The notes under the pieces: generated by a model | What the model was told of the DNA's origin: nothing | Databases searched by the model: none | The model's input: the letters and a program-made list of their open reading frames with translations, nothing else | Made by a program: the position numbers and the translations under genes | Source: Paenibacillus sp. HB172176 | GTDB taxonomy: Bacteria > Bacillota > Bacilli > Paenibacillales > Paenibacillaceae | Assembly (NCBI RefSeq): GCF_011947265.1 | Contig: NZ_JAATHD010000007.1 | Span: 154,070-218,069, forward strand | Length of the DNA: 64,000 nt | Reading direction: 5' to 3' | Part shown: positions 1-8,759 of the stretch, one piece after another | Position numbering within the stretch: position 1 is the first letter of the stretch | How the letters are laid out: each line of letters starts with the position of its first letter

Positions 1-547
1 TCAAGACGACGGCTTGCGCATCGACATCAGCATTCAGGCGATCGAGCAACAGGAGAATCTCTTGAATAATCAGGAGCGCATTTATGTGCAGATGCAGGCG
101 TTCTTGTAGAGGAAGCGAAAGCTCGATTTTGTTGCGCATGGATATGTCGGCGTCTATGCTGGCGTTGCGAACGATTTCGTGCTGCATGAGCTCTTCCAGG
201 CTTGCAACATAAGAATCAAGCTTGCTTTCTTCCGCATAGCGTTTCGGGATAATGCGGAATGCAGAACCGCCAAGATGATGATGGATATCATGGTCGTCGA
301 GATCGAAATGGATATTGAAGAAGCTGTAAGGAGTGGGCAGCGCATTCGCTACGGAATGATTGACTCCCGACTTCAACAGAATCCAATCCCCCTCCTGAAG
401 CTCAGCTTGTTGATTGTTAATGTCATGCTGCGCTCCGCCCGACATGCAATACAGAAGCTCATACAAGTGATGATGATGCTTTGGAAAGGACCAATGCTTC
501 GGCTTAATGCCGAAATGGCATCCTGAAATTTGCAGCGTTTGCGTCAT
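1..547 (-). CDS. AraC-family regulator, N-terminal sensor part (cut by window edge)
   Basis: The reading frame is open from ATG 547 to the window edge, about 182 residues. It resembles the cupin-type sugar-sensing half of AraC activators: a His-rich stretch (HHHH) is followed by YELLYCMSGG and a second strand block QEGDWILLKSGVNHS. The C-terminal helix-turn-helix would lie outside the window. ATG 547 has no good ribosome site. An in-frame CTG at 574 sits 9 nt after AGGAG (584-588 on the + strand), so translation may begin there and add nine residues. It is divergent from the GH35 gene, which it probably controls. The cupin assignment is from pattern only; the split with the neighbouring gene is clear. 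Confidence 0.75.
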   Translation of the reverse strand, partial: MTQTLQISGCHFGIKPKHWSFPKHHHHLYELLYCMSGGAQHDINNQQAELQEGDWILLKSGVNHSVANALPTPYSFFNIHFDLDDHDIHHHLGGSAFRIIPKRYAEESKLDSYVASLEELMQHEIVRNASIDADISMRNKIELSLPLQERLHLHINALLIIQEILLLLDRLNADVDAQAVVL

Positions 548-665
548 ATTCTGAAAGCCGATGGTGGTATCCAGGGTAAACAGCTCCTATTCCATGCAGG
601 AAGTTGTGGAAGTATGCTTGATTTGAAATGAATTATATCATAACGGTTCGTTTCAGAGATGTTTC

Positions 666-702
666 ATGCACAAAAGGTTAACTAATTAATGCTTTTGTGC
701 AT
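666..702. promoter_or_regulatory. Perfect 11-bp inverted repeat between divergent AraC and GH35 genes
   Basis: ATGCACAAAAG (666-676) and CTTTTGTGCAT (692-702) are exact reverse complements separated by 15 bp. The centre-to-centre distance of the arms, 26 bp, is about two and a half helical turns. The repeat lies just upstream of the likely GH35 promoter, so it is a candidate operator for the adjacent AraC protein. No T-tract follows, so I do not read it as a terminator. Confidence 0.6.
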
Positions 703-731
703 TGTCCAGCCGCTGCTTCGATTGCTAATAT
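702..731 (+). promoter_or_regulatory. Probable promoter of the GH35 gene
   Basis: TTGTCC (702-707) and TAATAT (726-731) are separated by 18 bp and lie 32 bp before the start codon. The -35 element touches the right arm of the inverted repeat, the usual position for an activator or repressor site. Confidence 0.4.
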
Positions 732-762
732 GAAGGTATTCATCATATAGGAGGTTCGGCAA

Positions 763-2520
763 ATGGACAATCTAAGCATATCAGGCAATCGACTCATGCT
801 GGGGAACGATCCCGTACGTATTATTTCCGGAGCTGTGCATTATTTCAGGGTGGTTCCTGAATATTGGAAGGATCGGCTGCAGAAGCTGAAGGCTTGCGGT
901 TTCAATACGGTAGAAACCTATGTTCCGTGGAATCTTCATGAGCCGAATGAAGGGCAATTTGTATTCGAGGGCATAGCCGATATCGAGAACTTCATTCGAA
1001 CGGCCGGCGAGCTGGGATTGTATGTTATTGTGAGACCCAGTCCTTATATTTGTGCCGAGTGGGAATTTGGCGGTCTGCCCGCTTGGCTGCTTGCTGATGC
1101 CAATATGCGTCTGCGCTGCGCGGACGAAAGGTTTCTGGAGAAGGTGGATGCGTATTACGAGGTGCTGTTGCCTAAATTCAGGTCCTGGCTGTCCACGAAC
1201 GGCGGTCCGATCATTGCCATGCAGATTGAGAATGAATACGGCAGCTATGGCAATGACAAGACTTATTTGAATCATATCAAGCAGCGTATGCTAGAAGGCG
1301 GCATTGATGTGTTGTTATTCACATCGGACGGGCCAACGGATTTCATGCTTCAAGGCGGGATGGTTGATGGAGTATGGGCTACCGCCAACTTCGGAGCGCG
1401 GGCGAAGGAGGGCTTCGAGAAGCTGGCGGAATATCAGCCGGGACAACCGCTGATGTGCATGGAATATTGGAATGGCTGGTTTGATCATTGGATGGAAGAG
1501 CATCACACGAGAGAAACGGCTGATGTGGCGCAAGTATTCGATGATATGCTGGCGGCGGGGGGCTCGGTAAATTTTTATATGTTTCATGGGGGCACCAATT
1601 TCGGATTTTATAACGGCGCCAATCATCAATTGCAATACGAGCCGACTATTACGAGCTATGATTATGATGCGCCTTTAAGCGAATGCGGCGATGTGACTGA
1701 GAAGTTCTACGCGGTGAGAGATGTATTGTCTAGGTATCAGGAGCTCGGACCGCTGGAGCTTCCAGAGCCGATTGCGAAGAGAAGCTATGGCACAGTCGCG
1801 CTTACGGAAACAGTGTCCTTGTTTCATTCGTTGCCTCAGTTATCCTCTCCGGTTCAACGGGCTTGTCCGGAGCCGATGGAGCGGGTGGGGCAGAACTACG
1901 GTTTTATAGTCTATACAACTTATATCTCGGGCCCTCGTCAGGAGGCCAAGCTTCATGTGCGAGATATGCATGATCGTGGGATGGTTTACGTTGATGGCGG
2001 GTATCGGGGCGTTATTGAACGATGGAACGAGGGAGAAGGCATTTCATTTGCTGTTCCTGCTGAGGGTTGCACGCTGACGTTGCTCGTTGAGAATATGGGA
2101 CGTGTCAACTATGGGCCTTTTCTTAAGGATTCCAAGGGAATAACGGAGGGCGTTCTACATGGTCAGCAGTTTTTATTTGATTGGACGATCTATCCGCTGC
2201 CGCTGGATGACCTGTCGAAGCTTATCTTCGAGAAGGATGAGACAGCCCCGAGCGGACCGGCGTTTTTCCGGGGGGAATTCGAGGTGGATGAGCCGGCGGA
2301 TACGTTCCTGAATATGAAGGGATGGACCAAGGGCGTTGCTTATGTGAATGGCTTCAATCTCGGACGATACTGGGAACGTGGGCCGCAATGCGCCCTGTAT
2401 ATTCCGGCTCCGCTTCTGAATGCGGGCCGCAACGTGCTTATCCTATTTGAATTGCACGGATGCGCGGCCGCAGCTGTTGAATTGCAGGATCGTCCTGTAT
2501 TAAGCATCGCATCCCAATGA
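763..2520 (+). CDS. GH35 beta-galactosidase, cytoplasmic
   Basis: 585 residues, without a signal peptide, so it should act inside the cell on imported beta-galactosides. The family signature GGPIIAMQIENEYG spans residues 147-160; E158 in the NEYG motif is the expected acid/base. The nucleophile is expected at E234 in MEYWNGWFDHW. The first 330 residues form the TIM barrel (RPSPYICAEWEFGGLPAWLL is typical). The rest matches beta-sandwich domains ending in a jelly-roll with FNLGRYW. A GAGG ribosome site lies upstream of ATG 763. The divergent AraC gene is the probable local regulator. Substrate linkage cannot be read from sequence. Confidence 0.95.
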   Translation: MDNLSISGNRLMLGNDPVRIISGAVHYFRVVPEYWKDRLQKLKACGFNTVETYVPWNLHEPNEGQFVFEGIADIENFIRTAGELGLYVIVRPSPYICAEWEFGGLPAWLLADANMRLRCADERFLEKVDAYYEVLLPKFRSWLSTNGGPIIAMQIENEYGSYGNDKTYLNHIKQRMLEGGIDVLLFTSDGPTDFMLQGGMVDGVWATANFGARAKEGFEKLAEYQPGQPLMCMEYWNGWFDHWMEEHHTRETADVAQVFDDMLAAGGSVNFYMFHGGTNFGFYNGANHQLQYEPTITSYDYDAPLSECGDVTEKFYAVRDVLSRYQELGPLELPEPIAKRSYGTVALTETVSLFHSLPQLSSPVQRACPEPMERVGQNYGFIVYTTYISGPRQEAKLHVRDMHDRGMVYVDGGYRGVIERWNEGEGISFAVPAEGCTLTLLVENMGRVNYGPFLKDSKGITEGVLHGQQFLFDWTIYPLPLDDLSKLIFEKDETAPSGPAFFRGEFEVDEPADTFLNMKGWTKGVAYVNGFNLGRYWERGPQCALYIPAPLLNAGRNVLILFELHGCAAAAVELQDRPVLSIASQ

Positions 2521-2693
2521 AGATTGAATTTTACTTTTCACAATATGTGCAAAGATCATGACAACAAGGGTTGGAATGCCAGGGTGACCATCCGTATGGT
2601 CTATTGGACAGTGTAATTAGGAGATACCTACATCGACCTTGTGGGGCTTAGTCACCGCAGCATTCCTCTCCGCATGCAAACGTTACCCAACCC

Positions 2694-4052
2694 TCATCCC
2701 CGCCTGCCGAGTTGCCTCCGAAGCTCCGCCCCGATCAAGCGAATGCCTCGCTCGATGTCTTCCTCCCGCACTGTCGTCGCGTTCAGCTTGAGCAAATGCT
2801 TCTCCATCATGCCAGGCAAGCAGTGCTTGTCGAGCTTATCCAGAACGACTTCCTTGCGAAGTCTATGAATGGCTTGCGGCACCGAAACGCGCTTATTAAG
2901 CACCAGATGCATGTGGATGGTGGGATGCTTCGTCTGCGGAAAGCGGAAAGCGTCTCCGCTGAGCTTCTCCTCCTCTCGCAGCGTTTCTGCGAGCTTCTCC
3001 GCACGCCTTGCGTACGAATCCCGAATCATGTGCCGATGGCGCTCGAACATGCGGCTTTTCAAATAAATCTCCAGCGCGCCTTGCGACAGCAAGGAGCTGC
3101 TGATATCCCAGGAACGCTTGATTCGCTCGAAGGGCTTGACGAGCGCCTGGGGAAGGACGGTTGCTCCGGCTCGCAGGCCTGGAAAAATAATTTTGGAATA
3201 GCTCTTCAGGTAGATAACCCTCTCGTGAACATCGAGAGCATGAAGCGGATCCCCCTTGCTGTCCGTCTCCAGATCCGCCATATAATCATCCTCGGCGATA
3301 TACACCTCGTACTTGCGGGCAAGCTCGACGATGCGCTTCTTCTGAGCTGTCGTGTAGGAGGAGCCGAGCGGAGCGTGGAACCGCGGAATGGTGTAGAAGA
3401 ACTTAATGTCCCCCAAACGGAATTGCCGCTCCAGCTCATCGAGATCGATTCCGTCCGCCGTTCGCCTGATTCCGCGCACCGGAATGCCTAGCTCCAGCAG
3501 GTGGGCGATGAATAGGTGATAGGTGGGCTGCTCGACGAGCACGACAGACTTGCCGTCAGGGAATTCGGTTGCCGCAAGAATGGCCAGCGCTTGCTGAACG
3601 CCGGATGTGACGGCGATATTCCGCTCCGTCGTGAACACTTGCGAGGAAGCGAGCTGCTTCGTTAGGACGGAGAGCAGAGAAGGCAGACCCTCGGTTGAAC
3701 CATAGGCGAACAAGTCATTCTTGTACGTGTCGATCGCCTTATTGATGCAGTGTTGAAAGTCGAGATAAGGGAATAGCGCGGGATCCGGCGCCGAAGCGAC
3801 AAAGTCGATCAATGGATTGCGATTGGACTCTGGGCTCGTCGGACTGATTTGAACGACATAATAGCCGCTGCGCGGAATGGAGTAGATGAGATGCCGGCGC
3901 TCCAGCTCCTCAAGCGCGGCGATGGCGGTGCTCTTGCTGCAGCTGTACTGCCGGGACAGGCTGCGAATGGAGGGCAGCTTTCCGCCTTGTTTTAGCGCCC
4001 CGCTTTGAATTTGAGCTTCCAATCGGACGAGCAGCTGTTCATATTTGTGCAT
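2694..4052 (-). CDS. MocR-type (GntR-aminotransferase) transcriptional regulator
   Basis: 452 residues. Residues 1-70 are a GntR winged helix (LPSIRSLSRQYSCSKSTAIAALEELERRHLIYSIPRSGYYV). The rest is a fold-type I aminotransferase domain with the PLP-lysine motif LKSYSKIIFPGLRAG near residue 290 and TSGVQQAL upstream. Such proteins sense PLP or an amino-acid derivative rather than catalyse transamination. It is divergent from an EamA transporter with a perfect palindrome between them, the standard MocR/DMT pairing, so it likely controls both genes. The 173 bp between the GH35 stop and this gene's end holds nothing I can name. Confidence 0.9.
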   Translation of the reverse strand: MHKYEQLLVRLEAQIQSGALKQGGKLPSIRSLSRQYSCSKSTAIAALEELERRHLIYSIPRSGYYVVQISPTSPESNRNPLIDFVASAPDPALFPYLDFQHCINKAIDTYKNDLFAYGSTEGLPSLLSVLTKQLASSQVFTTERNIAVTSGVQQALAILAATEFPDGKSVVLVEQPTYHLFIAHLLELGIPVRGIRRTADGIDLDELERQFRLGDIKFFYTIPRFHAPLGSSYTTAQKKRIVELARKYEVYIAEDDYMADLETDSKGDPLHALDVHERVIYLKSYSKIIFPGLRAGATVLPQALVKPFERIKRSWDISSSLLSQGALEIYLKSRMFERHRHMIRDSYARRAEKLAETLREEEKLSGDAFRFPQTKHPTIHMHLVLNKRVSVPQAIHRLRKEVVLDKLDKHCLPGMMEKHLLKLNATTVREEDIERGIRLIGAELRRQLGRRG

Positions 4053-4082
4053 CGTCTCGTTCTCCCTTCTGATGATGCCTAT

Positions 4083-4098
4083 TCTGTACCGGTACAGA
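4083..4098. promoter_or_regulatory. 16-bp perfect palindrome, candidate MocR operator
   Basis: TCTGTACCGGTACAGA is a perfect palindrome centred between the divergent MocR and EamA genes. A TTGACT -35 element for the regulator lies at 4108-4113 (minus strand), so the palindrome occupies the spacer/-10 zone of that promoter and would give autorepression. TGTAC-centred palindromes are what I would expect for MocR-family sites. Confidence 0.65.
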
Positions 4099-4229
4099 TG
4101 GCTATAAAGTCAATTGTAGCAGATAGAGAGAGGCATTACGATAGAGAAGGACGAAACGGCTGCGGCTTTTCTCTGGAGGAGCAGCCGCTCTGCAGAGGCG
4201 TCGTTTCGCGAGGGAAGGGAGATTTTCGT

Positions 4230-5195
4230 ATGGGAAAAGGTTCAACTGCGGGCATCGTGTATGCTGCGGCTGTCTGTTACATGCTCATTATCGGATTTGC
4301 GTTCTTGTTTATCAAGCTGTCGCTGGAATCGGCTGACCCGATTGACGCGCTTGCGCATCGGTTCACGGTGGCTTTCGCCGCTATCTCAATATTGTTTCTC
4401 ATTCTGCGCCGCCGAATAAGCTTGATCGGCGGGAAGCAGCTGCTGTCCCTGCTGCCGCTCGTCCTCTTCTACCCGTTCCTCTTTTTCTTGTTGCAGACTT
4501 ACGGTCTAGAGTACACCACATCAGGCGAGGCGGGCATCGTCAACGCCACGGTGCCGATATTCACGATGCTGCTTGCGTCTTTTTTCCTGAGGGAGAGAGC
4601 CAGTCTGCTGCAGAAGCTGTTCACGCTGCTTACGGTGAGCGGGGTCGTATTTATTTTCTTGATGAAGGGCGCGAATTTTCAAGCATCGGGCATACGCGGC
4701 ATTGTGCTTATTATGCTGTCGGCGCTTGCGCTGTCGGCTTACAGCATTCTGACGCGCAAGCTGACGCTTCGGCATCACTTTCTCGATCTGACGTTTGTGA
4801 TTCTGCTCGCTGGATTCATCGTGTTTAATGCGCTGTCGGTCGCGCACCATGCCGCCGAGGGCACATTGCCGAGCTACTTCGACAGCTTGGGGACGCCGAG
4901 CTTTTTATGGTCCATCCTGTACTTAGGCATTCCTTCGACGGCGGGCACCGCATTGCTGACCAGCTTTATTCTGACGCGAATGGAGGCCTTGCGCATGAGT
5001 CTCTTCAACAATGCAGCCACCGTTATTACGATTCTCGCCGGAGTCTTTTTCCTGGACGAATCGCTCGCTTATTATCACATAATTGGAGCTTGCATGGTTC
5101 TGGTCGGCGTGGTGGGCGTGAACCTGGCGGGGCGCATGCGAAGAGGAGAAGCAGTATTGGCAGAGAAAGTCGGCAAGGGGCTGACCCTTCGCTAA
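4230..5195 (+). CDS. EamA/DMT-family membrane transporter
   Basis: 321 residues from ATG 4230, chosen because GGGAAGGGAG lies 9-10 nt upstream and the protein then begins directly at the first membrane segment. Ten hydrophobic segments arranged as two EamA repeats are visible. The second repeat starts near GIRGIVLIMLSALALSAYSILTRKL, and GTALLTSFILTRMEALRMSLFNNAATV is a typical repeat-end motif. The frame stays open upstream of 4230, but that part would run into the operator and the regulator gene. Substrate is unknown; family members export amino acids or metabolites. Control by the divergent MocR protein is likely. Confidence 0.88.
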   Translation: MGKGSTAGIVYAAAVCYMLIIGFAFLFIKLSLESADPIDALAHRFTVAFAAISILFLILRRRISLIGGKQLLSLLPLVLFYPFLFFLLQTYGLEYTTSGEAGIVNATVPIFTMLLASFFLRERASLLQKLFTLLTVSGVVFIFLMKGANFQASGIRGIVLIMLSALALSAYSILTRKLTLRHHFLDLTFVILLAGFIVFNALSVAHHAAEGTLPSYFDSLGTPSFLWSILYLGIPSTAGTALLTSFILTRMEALRMSLFNNAATVITILAGVFFLDESLAYYHIIGACMVLVGVVGVNLAGRMRRGEAVLAEKVGKGLTLR

Positions 5196-5218
5196 TTGCT
5201 AAAGAGGTGCCTAATATT

Positions 5219-5278
5219 TCGTACGAAAAAAATAAAATATTGATATAAATCGTACGATATTATATGATTATCGTACGA
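5219..5278 (+). promoter_or_regulatory. Promoter with three phased TCGTACGA palindromes
   Basis: TTGATA (5240-5245) and TATGAT (5263-5268) are 17 bp apart, a near-ideal sigma-A promoter. The 8-bp palindrome TCGTACGA occurs three times: 5219-5226 upstream of -35, 5250-5257 inside the spacer, and 5271-5278 just after -10. Centre-to-centre distances are 31 and 21 bp, about three and two turns of B-DNA, so all three face the same side. The first copy extends to TTTCGTACGAAA and the second to ATCGTACGAT. This is the layout of a cooperative autorepressor, here most simply the Phd domain of the gene that follows. Confidence 0.8.
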
Positions 5279-5291
5279 GGTGATGGAGAAT

Positions 5292-6038
5292 ATGGATACA
5301 ACAAAAGTAATAACGGCTACAGAGCTCAAAACGAATCTAGGCAAATATCTCGATTATGTCGCGGAGAACAACGAAGTCGTCATCACGAAAAACGGGAATA
5401 AGTTCGTGCGATTGACCCCGTATTTGACGGATATCGAACGATATTTTACGGTCAAGGAACGATCCTTGGATTATCAATACGGAGGCAAGAAAGTTTCCTA
5501 TGAAGAATTTATGGAGATTTATGAGAAAAGCGATTTGAGAATGGAGTTTATTAACGGCGAAATCGTTTTGCTTGCGTCCCCGAATACGTTTCATCAGGAC
5601 ATAGCCGGCAATTTGCATGTCATTTTGCGATCGTTCTTGAAGGGCGGCGCGTGCAAGGTGTTCTTTGCGCCGTTCGATGTTCATTTTTTCAAAAAAGATT
5701 TCGATACGCCTGATGTGATGCAGCCCGACTTGCTCATTGCTTGCGATACGGAAAAGACCGTGAATGAAAAAGGGCGGTATATGGGCACGCCTGAACTATG
5801 TATCGAAATATTGTCCAAGAGCACCCGGACCAAAGACATGGTGGACAAACTGAATACGTTTATGTTGTCCGGCGTGAAGGAATTCTGGATTGTGGATCCT
5901 GACAAACGCACCGTTATCGTATACGGCTTTCAGGATTGCTCGATTGAGGAGTATATGTCTTATAAAGAAGGAGATATCTTGCAATCCGTTACGTTCAAAG
6001 CGTTGCGGATTCCGGTCGGTGACATCTTCGAGTCTTGA
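5292..6038 (+). CDS. Phd/YefM-type antitoxin domain fused to Uma2-family nuclease domain
   Basis: 248 residues from ATG 5292; in-frame GTG 5280 and ATG 5283 exist but lie too close to the GAGG ribosome site at 5277-5280. Residues about 5-45 (TATELKTNLGKYLDYVAENNEVVITKNGNKFVRL) match the DNA-binding head of Phd/YefM antitoxins. Residues about 60-245 match the Uma2 (DUF820) PD-(D/E)XK fold: MEFINGEIVLLASP, then D146 in QPDLL, then E172 in CIEILSKS, with K176 near the usual active-site lysine. Uma2 proteins are expanded in cyanobacteria and Bacillota and have no settled role. The fusion suggests a nuclease-like effector that represses its own promoter. Toxicity is inference. Confidence 0.8.
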   Translation: MDTTKVITATELKTNLGKYLDYVAENNEVVITKNGNKFVRLTPYLTDIERYFTVKERSLDYQYGGKKVSYEEFMEIYEKSDLRMEFINGEIVLLASPNTFHQDIAGNLHVILRSFLKGGACKVFFAPFDVHFFKKDFDTPDVMQPDLLIACDTEKTVNEKGRYMGTPELCIEILSKSTRTKDMVDKLNTFMLSGVKEFWIVDPDKRTVIVYGFQDCSIEEYMSYKEGDILQSVTFKALRIPVGDIFES

Positions 6039-6067
6039 TGAATACTTCTAATGGTTGAGGGAGGCGG

Positions 6068-7048
6068 TTACTCCATTACAAGTCCTTCTGTTAGAGGCGG
6101 GCAGGCATATTGCGCCGCAATGTCCAGCGCAGCCTGCCGCACTTTCGCGGCCAACCCGGCCGGCTCCACCACAATCACGTCCGTTCGGTAATGGAGCAGA
6201 TTCCGTATCAGCCATTGCTCATTCCCACAGGTCATCCTCACCATGATTGTTCCATCTGTCAGCCGCTCGATATCCTTCTCATCGAAACGGTCCATCACGG
6301 ACACGGCGGCGGATGTCTTGAACTGCAGGACAACGGGGAGCTTCTCTTGACGCGCCGCAGGGGTCCTCCATTTGTCATTCAACTCCGGCAGCGATCCCGT
6401 CCGTCGTTCAAAGCGGCCAAGCTGTACGTCCAGCTCCCGAATGCGAGACAGCTTGAAGATGCGATAATCCTCGCGCAAGCGGCAGTAGCCTTGCAGATAC
6501 CAGGAATAGCTCTTGAGCACCAGCGCCATCGGCTCGACCTCGCGCTCGTGCTTCTCTCCCTGCCTGCTCGTATAGGTGAAACGAATAAGCCTCCGCTCAT
6601 CCACCGCCTGGCGAAGCGTCTCGTACCGCGCTCGTGCTTCTTTGCTATTCTGCCAAGGCGTGAAATCAATTTGAATGCGTTCGCCTTCGTTTACACCGAT
6701 TCGCCCTTGCTCCGCTTGCGCGACCATCGCGCCTACTTTGCCAAGAAGAAGATCCATGGGCGATTGATCATAGGCTCTCGTCGATTGAAGGCCGCGAAGA
6801 GCGGTAGAGAGCGCAGTCAGCTCTTCGAAGGACAGCAATTGCCGATCGAGCCGGAAGCTCTCCATAATCTCATACCCGCCATCCATGCCGGTATAGGAGA
6901 CGATGGGGATGCCGGCTTGGCCGAGCGTCTCCAGGTCGCGATACACGGTGCGCAGAGATACCTCGAGACGTTCGGCAAGCTCCTGAGCCTGTACCCGCTT
7001 TCGATTCAACAGCAGAATCGTAATCGTCATTAATCGTTCAAGCTTCAT
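6068..7048 (-). CDS. YafY-type HTH/WYL-domain transcriptional regulator
   Basis: 326 residues from ATG 7048, picked because GGGAG lies 8 nt upstream. Residues 1-60 are a DeoR-like winged helix (MKLERLMTITILLLNRKRVQAQELAERLEVSLRTVYRDLETL). Residues about 120-220 contain the WYL core (SYSWYLQGYCRLREDYRIFKLSRI), followed by a WCX-type C-terminal domain. WYL proteins sense small ligands or nucleic-acid products. It sits 68 bp downstream of the DHA2 exporter on the same strand, so the two probably form an operon in which it controls the exporter. Confidence 0.88.
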   Translation of the reverse strand: MKLERLMTITILLLNRKRVQAQELAERLEVSLRTVYRDLETLGQAGIPIVSYTGMDGGYEIMESFRLDRQLLSFEELTALSTALRGLQSTRAYDQSPMDLLLGKVGAMVAQAEQGRIGVNEGERIQIDFTPWQNSKEARARYETLRQAVDERRLIRFTYTSRQGEKHEREVEPMALVLKSYSWYLQGYCRLREDYRIFKLSRIRELDVQLGRFERRTGSLPELNDKWRTPAARQEKLPVVLQFKTSAAVSVMDRFDEKDIERLTDGTIMVRMTCGNEQWLIRNLLHYRTDVIVVEPAGLAAKVRQAALDIAAQYACPPLTEGLVME

Positions 7049-7116
7049 TGCCATCTCTCCCGGAACGGAATTTACGCACGGCCCAGCTTCCATGCGGACC
7101 GTGCGTTTCGACTCAA

Positions 7117-8655
7117 TCAATGCGCTGCCGCGTATGCTTCTCCGGTCTCTTCCTCCGCGACAGGCTCCATCTTATCCTTCGTCATCAGCCCTGCGGCGAT
7201 CAGCGCGAGCACGGCGGGGACGAGGCTCCAGGCAAAGGTTGCGCCAATGGAGCTCGACAATCCGTCTGAAATGATGTCGAGAAGCTGAGCATCCACCGAT
7301 TCGCGAAACGCAGGATTCAGCAAGGCATGCGGATCGCTTAGAGTAAGTCCTTGCGGAAGCGCGTCTTCGTTGCCGCCTAGCGAATCGCTCAACTTCCTCA
7401 GCAGGCTGTGGCTCTGCACGATGCCGAAGATCGTAATGCCAAGCGCCATGCCGAGCGATCGGTTGAAATTGAGCGTCGAGCTTGCCGCCCCGCGTTCCTT
7501 CGCAGGGAAGGAATGAAGCACAGCCGTGCTTAATACGGAGAAGGAAGCGCCAATGCCAAGACCGATCAGAATCATAATAATCGTAATGAGAAGTCGAGAA
7601 GAGTCTACATCAATTTGCGACAGAAGAGCAAGACCTGTCAGCAGCAGGGCCAGAGTTCCCATCATGATGGTGCGGTACTGCAGCTTCGTCATAAGGAAGC
7701 CGCCTAGCGTCGCGGTCACGACCGAACCGATCATCATCGGCAGCAGGGTCAGGCCCGAATTCGAGGCCGAACCGCCAAGTACGCCTTGCACATAGATCGG
7801 GATGAAGATTGCCGCCGTCATATAAGCGGCTCCGCTGAGCATGGCGACCAGATTGCTCGTTGTGTACAATCTGCTGCGGAACAAACGGAAGGAAATGATC
7901 GGCTCCGCGGCCCTCTTCTCCACAGCGAGGAGCAGCAGAGCAAGCAAGACGAAGCCGGCGAACAAGCCGATAATTTGCGGTGAGTCCCAAGCATAGGTTT
8001 TGCCGCCAAGTTCAAGCCCGAAGATGCAGCACACGACAGCGCCGACGAGCAGCAACGAGCCCGCCCAATCGATCTTCTGCTTCGAATGCTCCGAGGACTC
8101 CTTGTAGAACAAGGCAAGCATCAGCAAAGCAAGGATGCCGAGCGGCAAGTTCATGTAGAAGATCCACGACCAGTTGACATGATCGGTAATGTACCCGCCT
8201 AGCAGCGGCCCCAGCACGCTCGACAGGCCGAACACCGCTCCGAATGCGCCCATCATTTTCCCGCGATCCTTGGGCGGGACGACATCGAACAGAATCGTGA
8301 AGGCGATCGATACCATCGCCCCGGCTCCGACGCCTTGAACCGCCCGATATAAGCTGAGCTCCACGATGGTGCCTGCCATCCCGCATAAGGCCGATCCGAT
8401 CATGAATACGATAATCCCAAAGATGAAGAAGCGCTTGCGTCCGTACATATCCGACAGCTTGCCGAAAATCGGCATGCACGCCATCTCCGCAACCATATAC
8501 GCGGTGGTGACCCAGACGAACTTGTCGAGGCCCCCCATCTCTCCGACGATTGTTCCCATGGCTGTCGCAACAATCGTGTTGTCCATCGATGCCATGAGTA
8601 TCGCGAGCAGCAGTCCGACAACGATAACTCCCAGCTTGTTTTGCATTCTTGTCAT
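7117..8655 (-). CDS. DHA2-family MFS multidrug exporter (EmrB/QacA type)
   Basis: 512 residues from ATG 8655; an upstream in-frame extension to 8718 lacks a signal or domain. Fourteen membrane segments are visible, the DHA2 number. Motif A appears as GKLSDMYGRKRFF in the loop after segment 2, and GRKR is preserved. Motif C-like GLSSVLGPLLGGYI lies in segment 5. It likely exports drugs or toxic amphiphiles using the proton gradient. The WYL regulator downstream is the probable controller. The Asp in MASMDNTIVATA of segment 1 is the conserved DHA2 proton-linked residue. Confidence 0.92.
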   Translation of the reverse strand: MTRMQNKLGVIVVGLLLAILMASMDNTIVATAMGTIVGEMGGLDKFVWVTTAYMVAEMACMPIFGKLSDMYGRKRFFIFGIIVFMIGSALCGMAGTIVELSLYRAVQGVGAGAMVSIAFTILFDVVPPKDRGKMMGAFGAVFGLSSVLGPLLGGYITDHVNWSWIFYMNLPLGILALLMLALFYKESSEHSKQKIDWAGSLLLVGAVVCCIFGLELGGKTYAWDSPQIIGLFAGFVLLALLLLAVEKRAAEPIISFRLFRSRLYTTSNLVAMLSGAAYMTAAIFIPIYVQGVLGGSASNSGLTLLPMMIGSVVTATLGGFLMTKLQYRTIMMGTLALLLTGLALLSQIDVDSSRLLITIIMILIGLGIGASFSVLSTAVLHSFPAKERGAASSTLNFNRSLGMALGITIFGIVQSHSLLRKLSDSLGGNEDALPQGLTLSDPHALLNPAFRESVDAQLLDIISDGLSSSIGATFAWSLVPAVLALIAAGLMTKDKMEPVAEEETGEAYAAAH

Positions 8656-8730
8656 TCTAATCCCATTCCCTTCCTTGTTCTCGTTTTGGATTGCGCAGCA
8701 ACCGTTTGAAACCATCATAAGGGATCATTG

Positions 8731-8759
8731 TTGACAACTGTATGTCAGGGAGATATACC
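8731..8759 (+). promoter_or_regulatory. Possible promoter of the SNF2 helicase gene
   Basis: A consensus TTGACA (8731-8736) and TATACC (8754-8759) are 17 bp apart, about 105 bp before the helicase start. TGACA (8732-8736) and TGTCA (8743-8747) form a short inverted repeat across the -35 region. It also lies upstream of the divergent exporter, so it might instead be an operator for that gene. Confidence 0.4.

Noticed and set aside
179-526. A forward 115-codon frame opposite the partial AraC gene
   Set aside because: The reverse strand encodes a recognisable cupin-type AraC sensor; the forward frame has no family pattern.
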